From assembly GCA_026125665.1 (NCBI GenBank), contig JAHCKS010000008.1, forward strand, positions 1 through 64,000: a stretch of 64,000 nucleotides of DNA. The letters run 5' to 3'. Positions 34,214-42,244 of this stretch are shown here, piece after piece. Numbering within the stretch: the stretch's first letter is position 1; the number at the start of each line of letters is the position of its first letter. Source of the DNA: Rubrivivax sp. Its GTDB lineage: Bacteria > Pseudomonadota > Gammaproteobacteria > Burkholderiales > Burkholderiaceae_C. The notes under the pieces were generated by a model. That model was not told where the DNA came from. It made no database searches and saw only the letters and a program-made list of their open reading frames with translations. The translations under genes were made by a program, and so were the position numbers.

Positions 34214-36103
34214 CTAGTGCCGTTGCCGCGCGCCGCCAACTGCGGCCGCGCCCTGGCGCTCGGGCAACTGCACCGGCGCGCTGCGCGTGCCTCGCACTTC
34301 GCCAGGGGGACCGACGCCGAGCCGGGCCTGCCTGTCTGCATCTGCGCCCGCGGCCAGCAGCGCACCAGACACCCGCGCAGCAGCAATCGACGTCCCCTGC
34401 AGGTCCTTGCACCCTCGGCCGGTGAAGAAGCCGATGCCTCGACGCCGGCCGCCGGCCGTGACGTCGACGGTCCGCAGCTCGCTGCCACTCACTGAGTAGG
34501 CGGCGGCGTCGACTCTCGGCCCGTCCTTGGCGTCGACTCTCGTCGCGTGTGCGCCGACGACGACCGTGCGCCGGCCCCCTGACATCGACCCGAGGTCGGA
34601 CACCACCACGGGACCGGCGGCAACGCCCGTCACCTCACGCAGCCCGTATTGCGGGCGGTAACCCGGCAGTTCGCCGGGGGCGTCGCGGCGTTCGAGCCAC
34701 AAGCGGGCCCTCGCGGGGTCGGCGTGTCTGTTGTGCAGCGTGAGTCGCCAGATGCCCGCTGGGGCGCAGCAGCCGCCGGCGCGGTCCAGTGTGTGGCCGA
34801 CGGCCAGCAGCACGAGGCTGCCGGCGCCGTTCGGGCATCCCTCCGCCCCGGAGTGCACGACCGCCGCGAGCGTCAGCCCGCCACCCTCGATCACCCCTGT
34901 CCTGCCCGGGCCGACGGCGCCCGTGCTCTGGCCAGTGGCAACGTTCTCCAGGGTCACCTCGACGTGCGACCGGCGCGGCAGCCAGAGTTCCGCCAGCGTC
35001 TCGGTGCGGTCGGGGATGTCGATGTCGATCAGCACCTGGGCGCTCGCCTGGCCCGCCAGCTCCGCGCCCCAACGCACCACGCGTTTCTCACCCGTGCCGT
35101 CGTCGCGCACGCGGCCGGCGTTGCCCGCCGCGACGACAACCGTCAGGCGCCCACCCAGCCGCTCGATGCGCTCGTCGATGGCGCGCTCGAGCACCGTGCT
35201 GCCGTCGTGCGGCCCGGCAAAGGCACCCAGGCTGAGGTTGACGACGATCGTGCCGGCATCCCCGGAACGATCGACGATGTAGTCGAGCGCGTCCAGCACG
35301 TAGGCCGCCGCCCAGCGCCCGCCGGTGTCGTGCAGCGCGTGGTCGGGCAGTTGCACGAAGAGGATCTCCGGCTCGATGCCAAGCTCGGGCGGGCGGCGTG
35401 CGGCAAACTCGTCAAGGGCTGTGTCGAGGACGTGCGTACCGTGCGACCAGTCGGACTCGTGCGGGACCTCGAAGTCGAGCAGCGCGTACAGGGCCGCCTC
35501 GGCCACCGCCGCCCTGGATGGGGGCCGCCCCGCGTCGTTGAGCACGTCGCCCATTGCCGTCAACAGCCTGTCGGCACTCAGTTCGCGGCCATAGCCGTAG
35601 CCGCGCGGCTTGGCCCAGTATCCTCCACGGGCGGGGCGCGACTGGTCCCACAGCCAGCGGATGCGCGGCCGTGGCCCCGGCGTGAGGAAGTGGTTGTGCG
35701 CGAAGGCGCAACGGCCATCGATGACGCCCAGCACCTGCCGCCCCGCTGCGGTTGCACCCATCGCCACGGCCGTGTTCCGTGCCGCGAGGAGGCGTCGCGG
35801 GCCGCGCTCCACGCGCGCCGGCCGCACACCCCACTCGCGCAGTCCGGGCTCGGCAAGCAGCAGCGAGCCCGCCAGGGCACTTCCGGGCTTCAACGCCGCG
35901 CCGTGGCGCAACCACTCGGTGGCCACGGCGCGGCCGTCTGGCGCCAGGCGCACCACTCGCACGGGCGCACGGGGCCCACTTTGCTGGTACGCAAAGCGCG
36001 TCCGGTGCGCCCATTCGAGGTACGGGTCGCCCCGCGGGAAGTCGCGCGGCGACGGACTCAAGTGCCGCTCCCCGGGAACCACTCGTCGTGCGCCGCCTGC
36101 CAT
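34214..36103 (-). CDS. Subtilisin-like serine protease (S8 family)
   Basis: A 629-residue protease with a full S8 set: Asp129 (GVIDGRCAFAH), His221 (DWSHGTHV), oxyanion Asn328 (VVAAGNAGR) and Ser572 (QGTSIAAARVSG). About 240 residues separate Asn and Ser, more than in subtilisin, holding a beta-rich inserted domain. No signal peptide is evident, so it may act in the cytoplasm. The ATG at 36103 lacks a ribosome site; a TTG at 36061 with GGGGAG upstream overlaps the PAP2 stop as TTGA and may be the real start. It is transcribed after the PAP2 protein gene. Confidence 0.88.
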   Translation of the reverse strand: MAGGARRVVPGERHLSPSPRDFPRGDPYLEWAHRTRFAYQQSGPRAPVRVVRLAPDGRAVATEWLRHGAALKPGSALAGSLLLAEPGLREWGVRPARVERGPRRLLAARNTAVAMGATAAGRQVLGVIDGRCAFAHNHFLTPGPRPRIRWLWDQSRPARGGYWAKPRGYGYGRELSADRLLTAMGDVLNDAGRPPSRAAVAEAALYALLDFEVPHESDWSHGTHVLDTALDEFAARRPPELGIEPEILFVQLPDHALHDTGGRWAAAYVLDALDYIVDRSGDAGTIVVNLSLGAFAGPHDGSTVLERAIDERIERLGGRLTVVVAAGNAGRVRDDGTGEKRVVRWGAELAGQASAQVLIDIDIPDRTETLAELWLPRRSHVEVTLENVATGQSTGAVGPGRTGVIEGGGLTLAAVVHSGAEGCPNGAGSLVLLAVGHTLDRAGGCCAPAGIWRLTLHNRHADPARARLWLERRDAPGELPGYRPQYGLREVTGVAAGPVVVSDLGSMSGGRRTVVVGAHATRVDAKDGPRVDAAAYSVSGSELRTVDVTAGGRRRGIGFFTGRGCKDLQGTSIAAARVSGALLAAGADADRQARLGVGPPGEVRGTRSAPVQLPERQGAAAVGGARQRH

Positions 36104-37278
36104 AGCCAGCGCAACTGGGCGTTGTGCGCACCCAGGGCATGGTGTTCAACGCTGTCTTCGGCGCCGAAGGTGCATCCGTGGGCCAGTGCATCGCCCAGGA
36201 GCGCGACGCCATCGTCGCCGAAGCCGTCCTTCCGCGCCTGGGCGGGGTGGAAGCTCGACGGCCCACGCAAGTTCGTGCCACCGCCGCGCGCCGCGACGTA
36301 GTCGCCGAGCGAAACCCCGAGCAACTGGCCGGCGATGGAGTCGATCGGGTAGTGCACGCCGGCCAGCTGCCGGTTCTCGGCAATGCGGGCAGCCAGGTTC
36401 AGCAACGTGGCTTGCAGCGGCGTCGGGGCGCCGTCCTTGGGCTTGTCAAGCAGCGAACTCAACACCTGCGCCACGGCGAAGGCCTCCGTGGCGTGGCCAC
36501 TCGGAAAGGCCGCATGGCCTGGCGTCAGGATGGCCGGGATCACCCGCGGACTCACGTGGTGCGGGCGCGGGACGGCCAGCGCGTGCTTGAAGCGCTGCAC
36601 GACGAAGCTCGCCAGCGTCAGAGTGAGGTCGATCAGCTCCAGTGTGCGTCGCATGCGATCGGGCTGGATCGGCAGCACGGCCGACCAGAACGCGAAGGGT
36701 GGCGCCACTTGCACCGCGATCTCGTTCAACCGATCGGCGGAGGCAAGGTCGTCGGAACGCGGCAGGTAGCGTCGGCTCGCGGCCCTCACCACCTCTTCGG
36801 CCTGAGTGACAAGCTTGTCTTTGTCGGGGCGGGACAGCGTCACCAGCTCAGCGGGCTTTCCCTCGATCCAGTAGGAGAGCGTCGCGCAGGCCGCCGCCGC
36901 GCCATTGCCCGCGGTCGCATCGAACCCCAGCCCCGAAAGGAGATCGAAGGTCAGCACGGTGCTGCGGCAATCGCCGGGCCAGTCGGCCAGCCGTGTCGGA
37001 TTGTCGGGCCGCGCGGCGGCGTCGTAGGTCACTCGCGGCAGCAGGGTGCCACGCCGGCCGAACCAGGCCGAGTCGGGCCCGCCTTCCCTGAGCAGCATGC
37101 GCCTCGTCGCCTCGACCGCCTGCAGCACGCCGGGGTTGACGACGTACCCCGAGTACGCACCCAAACCGTTGAGCGCGGCGGCCGAGGCCGCCGAGGCGGC
37201 CGAGGCCGCGGAGGCCGCGGACGCCGCCGAGGCAGCGGAAGCGGCGGAAGCCGCCGAGGCGGCGGAGGCATAGGTCAT
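36058..37278 (-). CDS. PAP2/vanadium-haloperoxidase superfamily protein with Ser-Ala-Ala repeat N-terminus
   Basis: A 406-residue protein with the complete acid-phosphatase/haloperoxidase signature: Lys231-x6-Arg238-Pro, Pro259-Ser-Gly-His262 and Arg303-x5-His309 with Asp313. It lacks the six membrane helices of lipid phosphatases and is built like the soluble vanadium-haloperoxidase branch. Both vanadate-dependent halide oxidation and phosphatase activity remain possible. Residues 5-34 are ten Ser-Ala-Ala units of low complexity. The start has a strong GGGAGGA about 5 nt upstream. It sits between the cyclase and protease genes. Confidence 0.85.
   Translation of the reverse strand: MTYASAASAASAASAASAASAASAASAASAASAAALNGLGAYSGYVVNPGVLQAVEATRRMLLREGGPDSAWFGRRGTLLPRVTYDAAARPDNPTRLADWPGDCRSTVLTFDLLSGLGFDATAGNGAAAACATLSYWIEGKPAELVTLSRPDKDKLVTQAEEVVRAASRRYLPRSDDLASADRLNEIAVQVAPPFAFWSAVLPIQPDRMRRTLELIDLTLTLASFVVQRFKHALAVPRPHHVSPRVIPAILTPGHAAFPSGHATEAFAVAQVLSSLLDKPKDGAPTPLQATLLNLAARIAENRQLAGVHYPIDSIAGQLLGVSLGDYVAARGGGTNLRGPSSFHPAQARKDGFGDDGVALLGDALAHGCTFGAEDSVEHHALGAHNAQLRWLWQAAHDEWFPGSGT
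37177..37266 (-). repeat. Ten 9-bp units encoding (Ser-Ala-Ala)10
   Basis: The tract encodes ten Ser-Ala-Ala units directly after MTYA in the PAP2 protein. Synonymous codons vary between units (TCC/TCG, GCC/GCG/GCT), so the DNA is a degenerate repeat. That pattern argues for an old tract kept at protein level rather than a recent slippage expansion, though slippage in whole 9-bp units would still keep frame. Confidence 0.85.
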
Positions 37279-37342
37279 CGGTTCCTCCCGTCAGGTCAGT
37301 TCAGGCGTATGCGGCGCAGCGCGCGGTCCCCGCAGCCGCGCA

Positions 37343-39136
37343 TCAGACCGGAAGCCCCGCCTCGCGCAGCGCATCGGCCCACACCTGCGCATGTGGCTCG
37401 CGGTTGCCCGGGTAGCGCTCGCGAAAGCGCGACACCGTCAGCCCCGGCTCCAATGCACGCAGCTCGGCGATCGTGCGGCGCGCATCGTCGAGGCGGCCGC
37501 CAAGCACCTGCGCGATGGCCAGGATGCGCATCGTCGAGCCATGCGTGCGGTTGGTGCGCAGCGAGCGCTCGCCGAAGGTGATGGCCGACGCGTGGTCGCC
37601 GACGAGCAGCGCGGCCATCGAGCTGAAGTTGTCGTAGTAGTAGCGGAACGGATCCAGCGGCGAGAGCTGCTGCGCGCGCTCGGCACAGGCCACGGCCTGC
37701 TCGCCCTCGCTGCGGTAGGTGTGCAGGCCGGAGCGGAACACCCAGGCGAGGCTCTCGCTCGGGTTGGCGGCAATGGCGGCGTCGTAGCGCTGGCCGGCAC
37801 GCTCCAGGTCCTTGTTGATGTAGGCGCATACGAGACCGTCGATGGCCAGCGCCAGCCCATGGGTCGGCTCGAGCTCGAGCGCCCGCTGCACGACGCCGTG
37901 CGCGGCGCTGGCGTCGGCCGCGGGGTCCGGCGACCAGCCCTGGGCGACGCGCAGCACGTGCCACTTGCCGAGCCAGGCACGCGGCCCGGTGGCGCGCGGA
38001 TGGCGCTCGATCAGGTAGGCCAGCATGTCGCGCGCCCGCTCGAAGTCGGCGCGCGACAGGCGGTGCATCAGCGCCACCGCGCCGAGCAGGATCGTGTAGC
38101 TCTCGAGCGTGGGCAGCGGCATCGTCGTGGCGCGCCGCACCTCGCCCGCGACGAGCGCCTGGAACACCTGCTCGGCCAGCGCGCCGACGAGCTCGTCCTC
38201 GCCGCGCAGCACCGGCCCGATCCGGCCGGCCATCGCGTCGGCCCACAGCACCTCCTGGCTGCGGCCATCGAGCAGCTGCACCCGCACGCGGAAGCTGTCG
38301 CTGCCGGTGCCGACGCAGCTGCCGTGCACGACGTAGCGGCAGCGCAGCAGTTCGCACACCGCGGGGAGGTCGACCCGCCGCGCCGCGAAGGCCGCCGTCG
38401 ACAGGCGCGAGATGACGAGCAGCGGCTTGTGCCGCGCGAGCCGCGTCGTCAGGTCGTCGGCCAGCACATCGCCCAGCACCGCCTGGCCGGCATCGTCGCC
38501 ACCGCTGAAGGGCAGCACGGCGATGCTCGGGCGCTCGTCGCCGCCGGCCGAAGCGGGGCTCCACACCAGCGGCGCGCGTCCTGCCGGACCGACCCGGAAC
38601 GCGCGCTGGGCGTGGTTCACGTTCTTCATGAAACACTCCCCCAGATCCTCGATCTCGACGTCGAGCCCGTCGACCAGCGCGTCGCGCGCCTCGGGCGAGA
38701 CGACGGTTTCGCCGGGCCCGGCCAGCGCCGCCAGGCGCGCCGCGAGGTTGACGCCGGCGCCGTAGACATCGAGCTCGTCGACGACGATCTCCGACTCGTG
38801 CACGCCGGCGCGCAGCGACAGCGCCGCGCCGCTCACGACACCGGCGTTGTAGGCGGCGATGCGGTGGTGCATCTCGAGCGCCGCCTGCACGGCCGAACGC
38901 ACGTTGGGCAGCTCGATCAGCAGGCCGTCGCCCAGGCTCTTCACCAGCCGCCCGCCGGTGGCCGGAAGCACCTCGTCGCGCACCTCGCGCACGAAGCGGC
39001 GCCAGCGCTCGATGACGCTGTTCTCGTGCTGCAGCATCAGGCGCACCGACTCCACGACGTCGACCACGGCCACCGCGCGGCGCACCCGCGACAGTTCGGG
39101 CCAAGGCGCCGCTTCCGGGCGTTCTTCTTCTGGCAT
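37343..39136 (-). CDS. Class III nucleotide cyclase fused to TolB-like/TPR region
   Basis: A 597-residue protein. Residues 20-185 form a class III cyclase domain: first metal Asp26 (AVVDVVES), Lys66 and second metal Asp70 (LVKSLGDG), and the transition-state pair Asn130/Arg134 (VNLAARL). The usual purine-selecting Asp before VN is Ala127 here (YGAGVN). From residue 200 comes PSIAVLPFSGGDD, the TolB-like opening of an adenylate-cyclase-associated region, then a helical TPR half to the end. It presumably makes a cyclic nucleotide in response to protein interaction. I chose the ATG at 39136 because upstream codons lack family similarity. Confidence 0.88.
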   Translation of the reverse strand: MPEEERPEAAPWPELSRVRRAVAVVDVVESVRLMLQHENSVIERWRRFVREVRDEVLPATGGRLVKSLGDGLLIELPNVRSAVQAALEMHHRIAAYNAGVVSGAALSLRAGVHESEIVVDELDVYGAGVNLAARLAALAGPGETVVSPEARDALVDGLDVEIEDLGECFMKNVNHAQRAFRVGPAGRAPLVWSPASAGGDERPSIAVLPFSGGDDAGQAVLGDVLADDLTTRLARHKPLLVISRLSTAAFAARRVDLPAVCELLRCRYVVHGSCVGTGSDSFRVRVQLLDGRSQEVLWADAMAGRIGPVLRGEDELVGALAEQVFQALVAGEVRRATTMPLPTLESYTILLGAVALMHRLSRADFERARDMLAYLIERHPRATGPRAWLGKWHVLRVAQGWSPDPAADASAAHGVVQRALELEPTHGLALAIDGLVCAYINKDLERAGQRYDAAIAANPSESLAWVFRSGLHTYRSEGEQAVACAERAQQLSPLDPFRYYYDNFSSMAALLVGDHASAITFGERSLRTNRTHGSTMRILAIAQVLGGRLDDARRTIAELRALEPGLTVSRFRERYPGNREPHAQVWADALREAGLPV

Positions 39137-39259
39137 GGCGCGTGTCGCGACCTCCCGGCCGCATTCTGAGCCCTGGGCGCCGAACGTAACAAGATCCAAC
39201 AAGATGACGCGGCAGGCCCGGCCGCGGCCGCCTTCATGCCGACGATCCCGCCCAAACTG

Positions 39260-39300
39260 TTGACAGTTCAACGGCCATCGAGAACACTTTGCCCGTGTTC
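39260..39300 (+). promoter_or_regulatory. Candidate promoter and palindromic operator for the MDR/GntR operon
   Basis: A consensus -35 TTGACA (39260-39265) is followed after 17 bp by AACACT (39283-39288), a weak -10. The palindrome GAACAC-N7-GTGTTC (39282-39300) covers the -10, placed so that a bound regulator would block RNA polymerase. The gene start is 32 bp further on. The GntR protein encoded two genes down is the natural candidate, with FadR-like proteins binding similar short palindromes. Confidence 0.5.
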
Positions 39301-39331
39301 ACCGGTCGCTGAGCCCGCACGGGAAACGACG

Positions 39332-40321
39332 ATGCAAAGCTACTGGATGCAGCTGGGCGCCGAGGGCACGAAGCTCGAACGGCGCGACACGCCCATCCCC
39401 GAGCCGGCCGCCAACCAGCTGCTCGTGCGGCTTCGAGCCGCAGGCCTGAACCGCGGCGAGTTCATCGCCGGCCACGGCCTGCACGGCGCCGCTGCGGGCG
39501 CCTGGAAGGCCATCGGCGGCGAAGGTGCGGGCGAGGTCGTGCGTGCCGGCGCGGAGGTCACCACCTTCCGCCCCGGCGACCGCGTGATGGCGCGCTGCGC
39601 CGGCGCCTTCGCCGAGTACGCGCTCTTCGACCTCGGCGAAACGATGGCCGTGCCGGCATCGCTCTCGTGGGAGGAGGCGGCGGCACTGCCGCTCACCTTC
39701 CTCGTCACCTTCGACATGCTCGTGCTGCAGGGGCGGCTGAAGGCGGGCGAGTGGCTGCTCGTCAACGGCGTGTCCTCGGGCGTGGGTGTCGCGTCGCTGC
39801 AGCTCGGCAAGGTGCTCGGCGCCCGCGTCATCGGCACGTCGGGCTCGGCCGACAAGCTCGCCAAGCTGAAGGCGCTCGGCCTCGACGTGGCGTTGCACAC
39901 GCGCGCCGCCGACTTCGCCCCCGCGGTGATGGAAGCCACCGGCGGCCGGGGCGCCGACCTCGTCGTCAATGCGGTCGGCGGCTCGGTCTTCGCCGAGAAC
40001 GTGCGCGCCATGGCCTTCGAGGGGCGGCTCGCCACCGTCGGCTACGTCGACGGCGTGCTGCACGCCGAGCTCGACCTCGAAGCGCTGCACGCGAAGCGGC
40101 TCACGCTCTTCGGCGTCTCGAACAAGCTGCGCAGCAAGGCGCAGAAGGCGGCCGGCGTGCCACGTTTCGTCGCCGAGGTGCTGCCGCACGTGAGCAGTGG
40201 CCGCATCCGGCCGCAGATCGACCAGGTGGTCGACTTCGCCGAGCTGCCCGCCGCGAAGGCGCGCATGGAAGCCGGCGGGCATGTCGGCAAGATCGTGCTG
40301 GGCATCCCGCGGCCCGCCTGA
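39332..40321 (+). CDS. Zinc-free MDR oxidoreductase (quinone oxidoreductase-like)
   Basis: A 329-residue medium-chain reductase. N-domain RAAGLNRGEFIAGHGLHG and GGEGAGEVVRAG; Rossmann motif LLVNGVSSGVGVASLQLGKVLGARVIGTSGS; C-terminal FAELPAAKARMEAGGHVGKIVL. The catalytic and structural zinc ligands are absent, as in QOR/zeta-crystallin. It is the first gene of an apparent operon with a GntR regulator, a Bug receptor and an MmgE/PrpD protein, suggesting a step in carboxylate breakdown rather than general detoxification. Confidence 0.9.
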   Translation: MQSYWMQLGAEGTKLERRDTPIPEPAANQLLVRLRAAGLNRGEFIAGHGLHGAAAGAWKAIGGEGAGEVVRAGAEVTTFRPGDRVMARCAGAFAEYALFDLGETMAVPASLSWEEAAALPLTFLVTFDMLVLQGRLKAGEWLLVNGVSSGVGVASLQLGKVLGARVIGTSGSADKLAKLKALGLDVALHTRAADFAPAVMEATGGRGADLVVNAVGGSVFAENVRAMAFEGRLATVGYVDGVLHAELDLEALHAKRLTLFGVSNKLRSKAQKAAGVPRFVAEVLPHVSSGRIRPQIDQVVDFAELPAAKARMEAGGHVGKIVLGIPRPA

Positions 40322-40341
40322 ACAGGCCGCGCTCGACCCCC

Positions 40342-41235
40342 ATGGCCACACGCGCGACCGCAAAGAAGGGCGACAAGGGCACCGACGCGCCGACGCCTGC
40401 CTCGGCGGGGCCGGGGGAGGCCGGGCGAGCGCGGCATCGTGCGCGTGCCGCCCGGCCTCCACCAGCCCCGCCAAGGCAGGCCGCCGAATCGGCACCCACG
40501 CGCGTGCCACGCGCCCCCCGCGGCCTGGCGCACGGCATCGCCGAGCAGCTGCAGCAGCTGATCTACGGCGGCGAGGTCGCTCCGGGTGAACGCCTCAACG
40601 AAGTCGCGCTGGCGCAGCGCATGGGCACGAGCCGCGGGCCCATCCGCGAGGCCATCCGCACGCTGGCCGGCATCGGCCTCGTCGCCGCGGTGCCCAACCG
40701 CGGCTTCTTCGTGCGCCAGATCTCGGTGCGCGAGATGCTCGAGATCTACGAGCTGCGCGCGCTGCTCTTCGCGTTCGCCGCCGAACGCGCCGCCGAGCAC
40801 CTGAGCGCGGCCGACCGCGCCGAGTTCGGGCAGCTGCTCGAAGGCATGGACGCCGCCTGCGCCGCCGACAACGGCCAGCGCTACTACGTGCTGAACCTGC
40901 GCTTCCACGCGCTCTTGATGGCGCAGGCGCGCAACCGGCGCATCGAGCTGGCCTACGAGGCGCAGGTCAAGGAGCTGCACCTCTTCCGCCGCCGCTACTT
41001 CAACGCCGCGATCAACATGCGCCGCTCGAACAACGAGCACCGGCGCATCTTCGAGGCCATCGCCGAAGGCCGCGCCGAGCGCGCCCGCAAGCTGGCGCAG
41101 GACCACGTGCTGCAGGGTCGCCAGCGGCTGCTGGCGACGCTGGACGTGCCGGCCACGGCCGGCGTGCCGCCACACGACACGTCGAGCGACCCGAACGACC
41201 CGAACGACCGAAACCACGACAGGAGACGCGCATGA
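40342..41235 (+). CDS. GntR (FadR/VanR group) transcriptional regulator
   Basis: A 297-residue regulator. The first roughly 60 residues are a Lys/Arg/Ala/Pro-rich disordered extension. The winged helix (HGIAEQLQQLIYGGEVAPGERLNEVALAQRMGTSRGPIREAIRTLAGIGLVAAVPNRGFFVRQ) follows, then an FCD helical ligand domain (MLEIYELRALLFAFAAERAAEHLS). The FCD domain binds small carboxylates in relatives. The stop overlaps the Bug receptor start (ATGA), so regulator and receptor are co-expressed, consistent with sensing the same acid. Confidence 0.92.
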   Translation: MATRATAKKGDKGTDAPTPASAGPGEAGRARHRARAARPPPAPPRQAAESAPTRVPRAPRGLAHGIAEQLQQLIYGGEVAPGERLNEVALAQRMGTSRGPIREAIRTLAGIGLVAAVPNRGFFVRQISVREMLEIYELRALLFAFAAERAAEHLSAADRAEFGQLLEGMDAACAADNGQRYYVLNLRFHALLMAQARNRRIELAYEAQVKELHLFRRRYFNAAINMRRSNNEHRRIFEAIAEGRAERARKLAQDHVLQGRQRLLATLDVPATAGVPPHDTSSDPNDPNDRNHDRRRA

Positions 41236-42227
41236 TCCTCCGCCGCACACTGCTGCAAGCCACGCCCACGCTGCTGGGCGCCCCTGCCCTGCTCGGCCTT
41301 GCGAGCCTTCCGGCACGCGCGCAGGCCGCCTTCCCGAGCAAGCCCATCCGCTACATCGTGCCGGTGGCGCCCGGCGGCGGCAGCGACTTCGTTGGCCGCA
41401 CCGTCACCGAACGCTGGGGCCAGGTGCTGAAGCAGACCTTCGTCGTCGAGAACCAGAGCGGCGGCGGCGGCACCATCGCCTGCCAGACCACCGCGCGCGC
41501 CGCACCCGACGGCTATACGCTGATGCAGGGTTATGTCGCCACGCATGGCACGAGCCCGGCGACGCGCAAGCTGCCCTACGACGCGGTGAAGGACTTCACG
41601 CCGGTCGGCATGATCGGCGGCACGCCGAACGTGCTGGTGGTGAACGCGTCGGTTCCGGCCGGCAACCTGAAGGAGTTCGTCGCCTACCTGAAGGCCAACC
41701 CCGGGCGGCTGAGCTACGGCTCGGCCGGCCCCGGCTCGCTGACGCACCTGACGATGGAGCTCTTCAAGCAGCAGGTGAGCTCGTTCATCGTGCACATCCC
41801 GTACCGCGGCATCGCGCCGGCGTTCACCGACCTCATCGGCGGCCAGACGCAGGCCATGTTCCCCGGCCTCGCCGCGGCGGTGCCGCACATCCGCTCCGGC
41901 CGCGTGCGGCCACTTGCGGTGACGGGCCTCGCGCGCCACCCGCTCTTCAAGGACCTGCCGACGCTGGACGAGTCCGGCTACAAGGGCTTCGACGCGCAGC
42001 AGTGGTACGGCGTCGTCGGGCCTGCCGGCATTGCGGAGCCCATCGTGCGCCAGCTCAACGAGACGCTGAATGCCGCGCTCGGTGCGAGCGACCTGCGGGA
42101 GAAGCTCTCGATCGAGGCGCTCGAGCCCAACCCGATGAGCGCGGCGAAGTTCGGCGAGTTCCTGCGTGCCGACATCGAGCGCTGGACGAAGCTCGCCAAG
42201 GAACGCAACATCCAGCTCGACAGCTGA
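41232..42227 (+). CDS. Tripartite tricarboxylate transporter substrate-binding protein (Bug family)
   Basis: A 331-residue periplasmic binding protein. A signal peptide (LLGLASLPARAQA) precedes FPSKPIRYIVPVAPGGGSDFVGR, the typical Bug opening. Further family marks are VENQSGGGGTIACQ, PDGYTLM, YDAVKDFTPVGMI, and GYKGFDAQQWYGVVGPAG. Bug proteins bind carboxylates and feed TctAB-type permeases, or act alone as sensors. No TctA/TctB gene is present here, as is common for these abundant orphan receptors. Confidence 0.93.
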   Translation: MILRRTLLQATPTLLGAPALLGLASLPARAQAAFPSKPIRYIVPVAPGGGSDFVGRTVTERWGQVLKQTFVVENQSGGGGTIACQTTARAAPDGYTLMQGYVATHGTSPATRKLPYDAVKDFTPVGMIGGTPNVLVVNASVPAGNLKEFVAYLKANPGRLSYGSAGPGSLTHLTMELFKQQVSSFIVHIPYRGIAPAFTDLIGGQTQAMFPGLAAAVPHIRSGRVRPLAVTGLARHPLFKDLPTLDESGYKGFDAQQWYGVVGPAGIAEPIVRQLNETLNAALGASDLREKLSIEALEPNPMSAAKFGEFLRADIERWTKLAKERNIQLDS

Positions 42228-42244
42228 GGAGGCGCGAGAGGACC

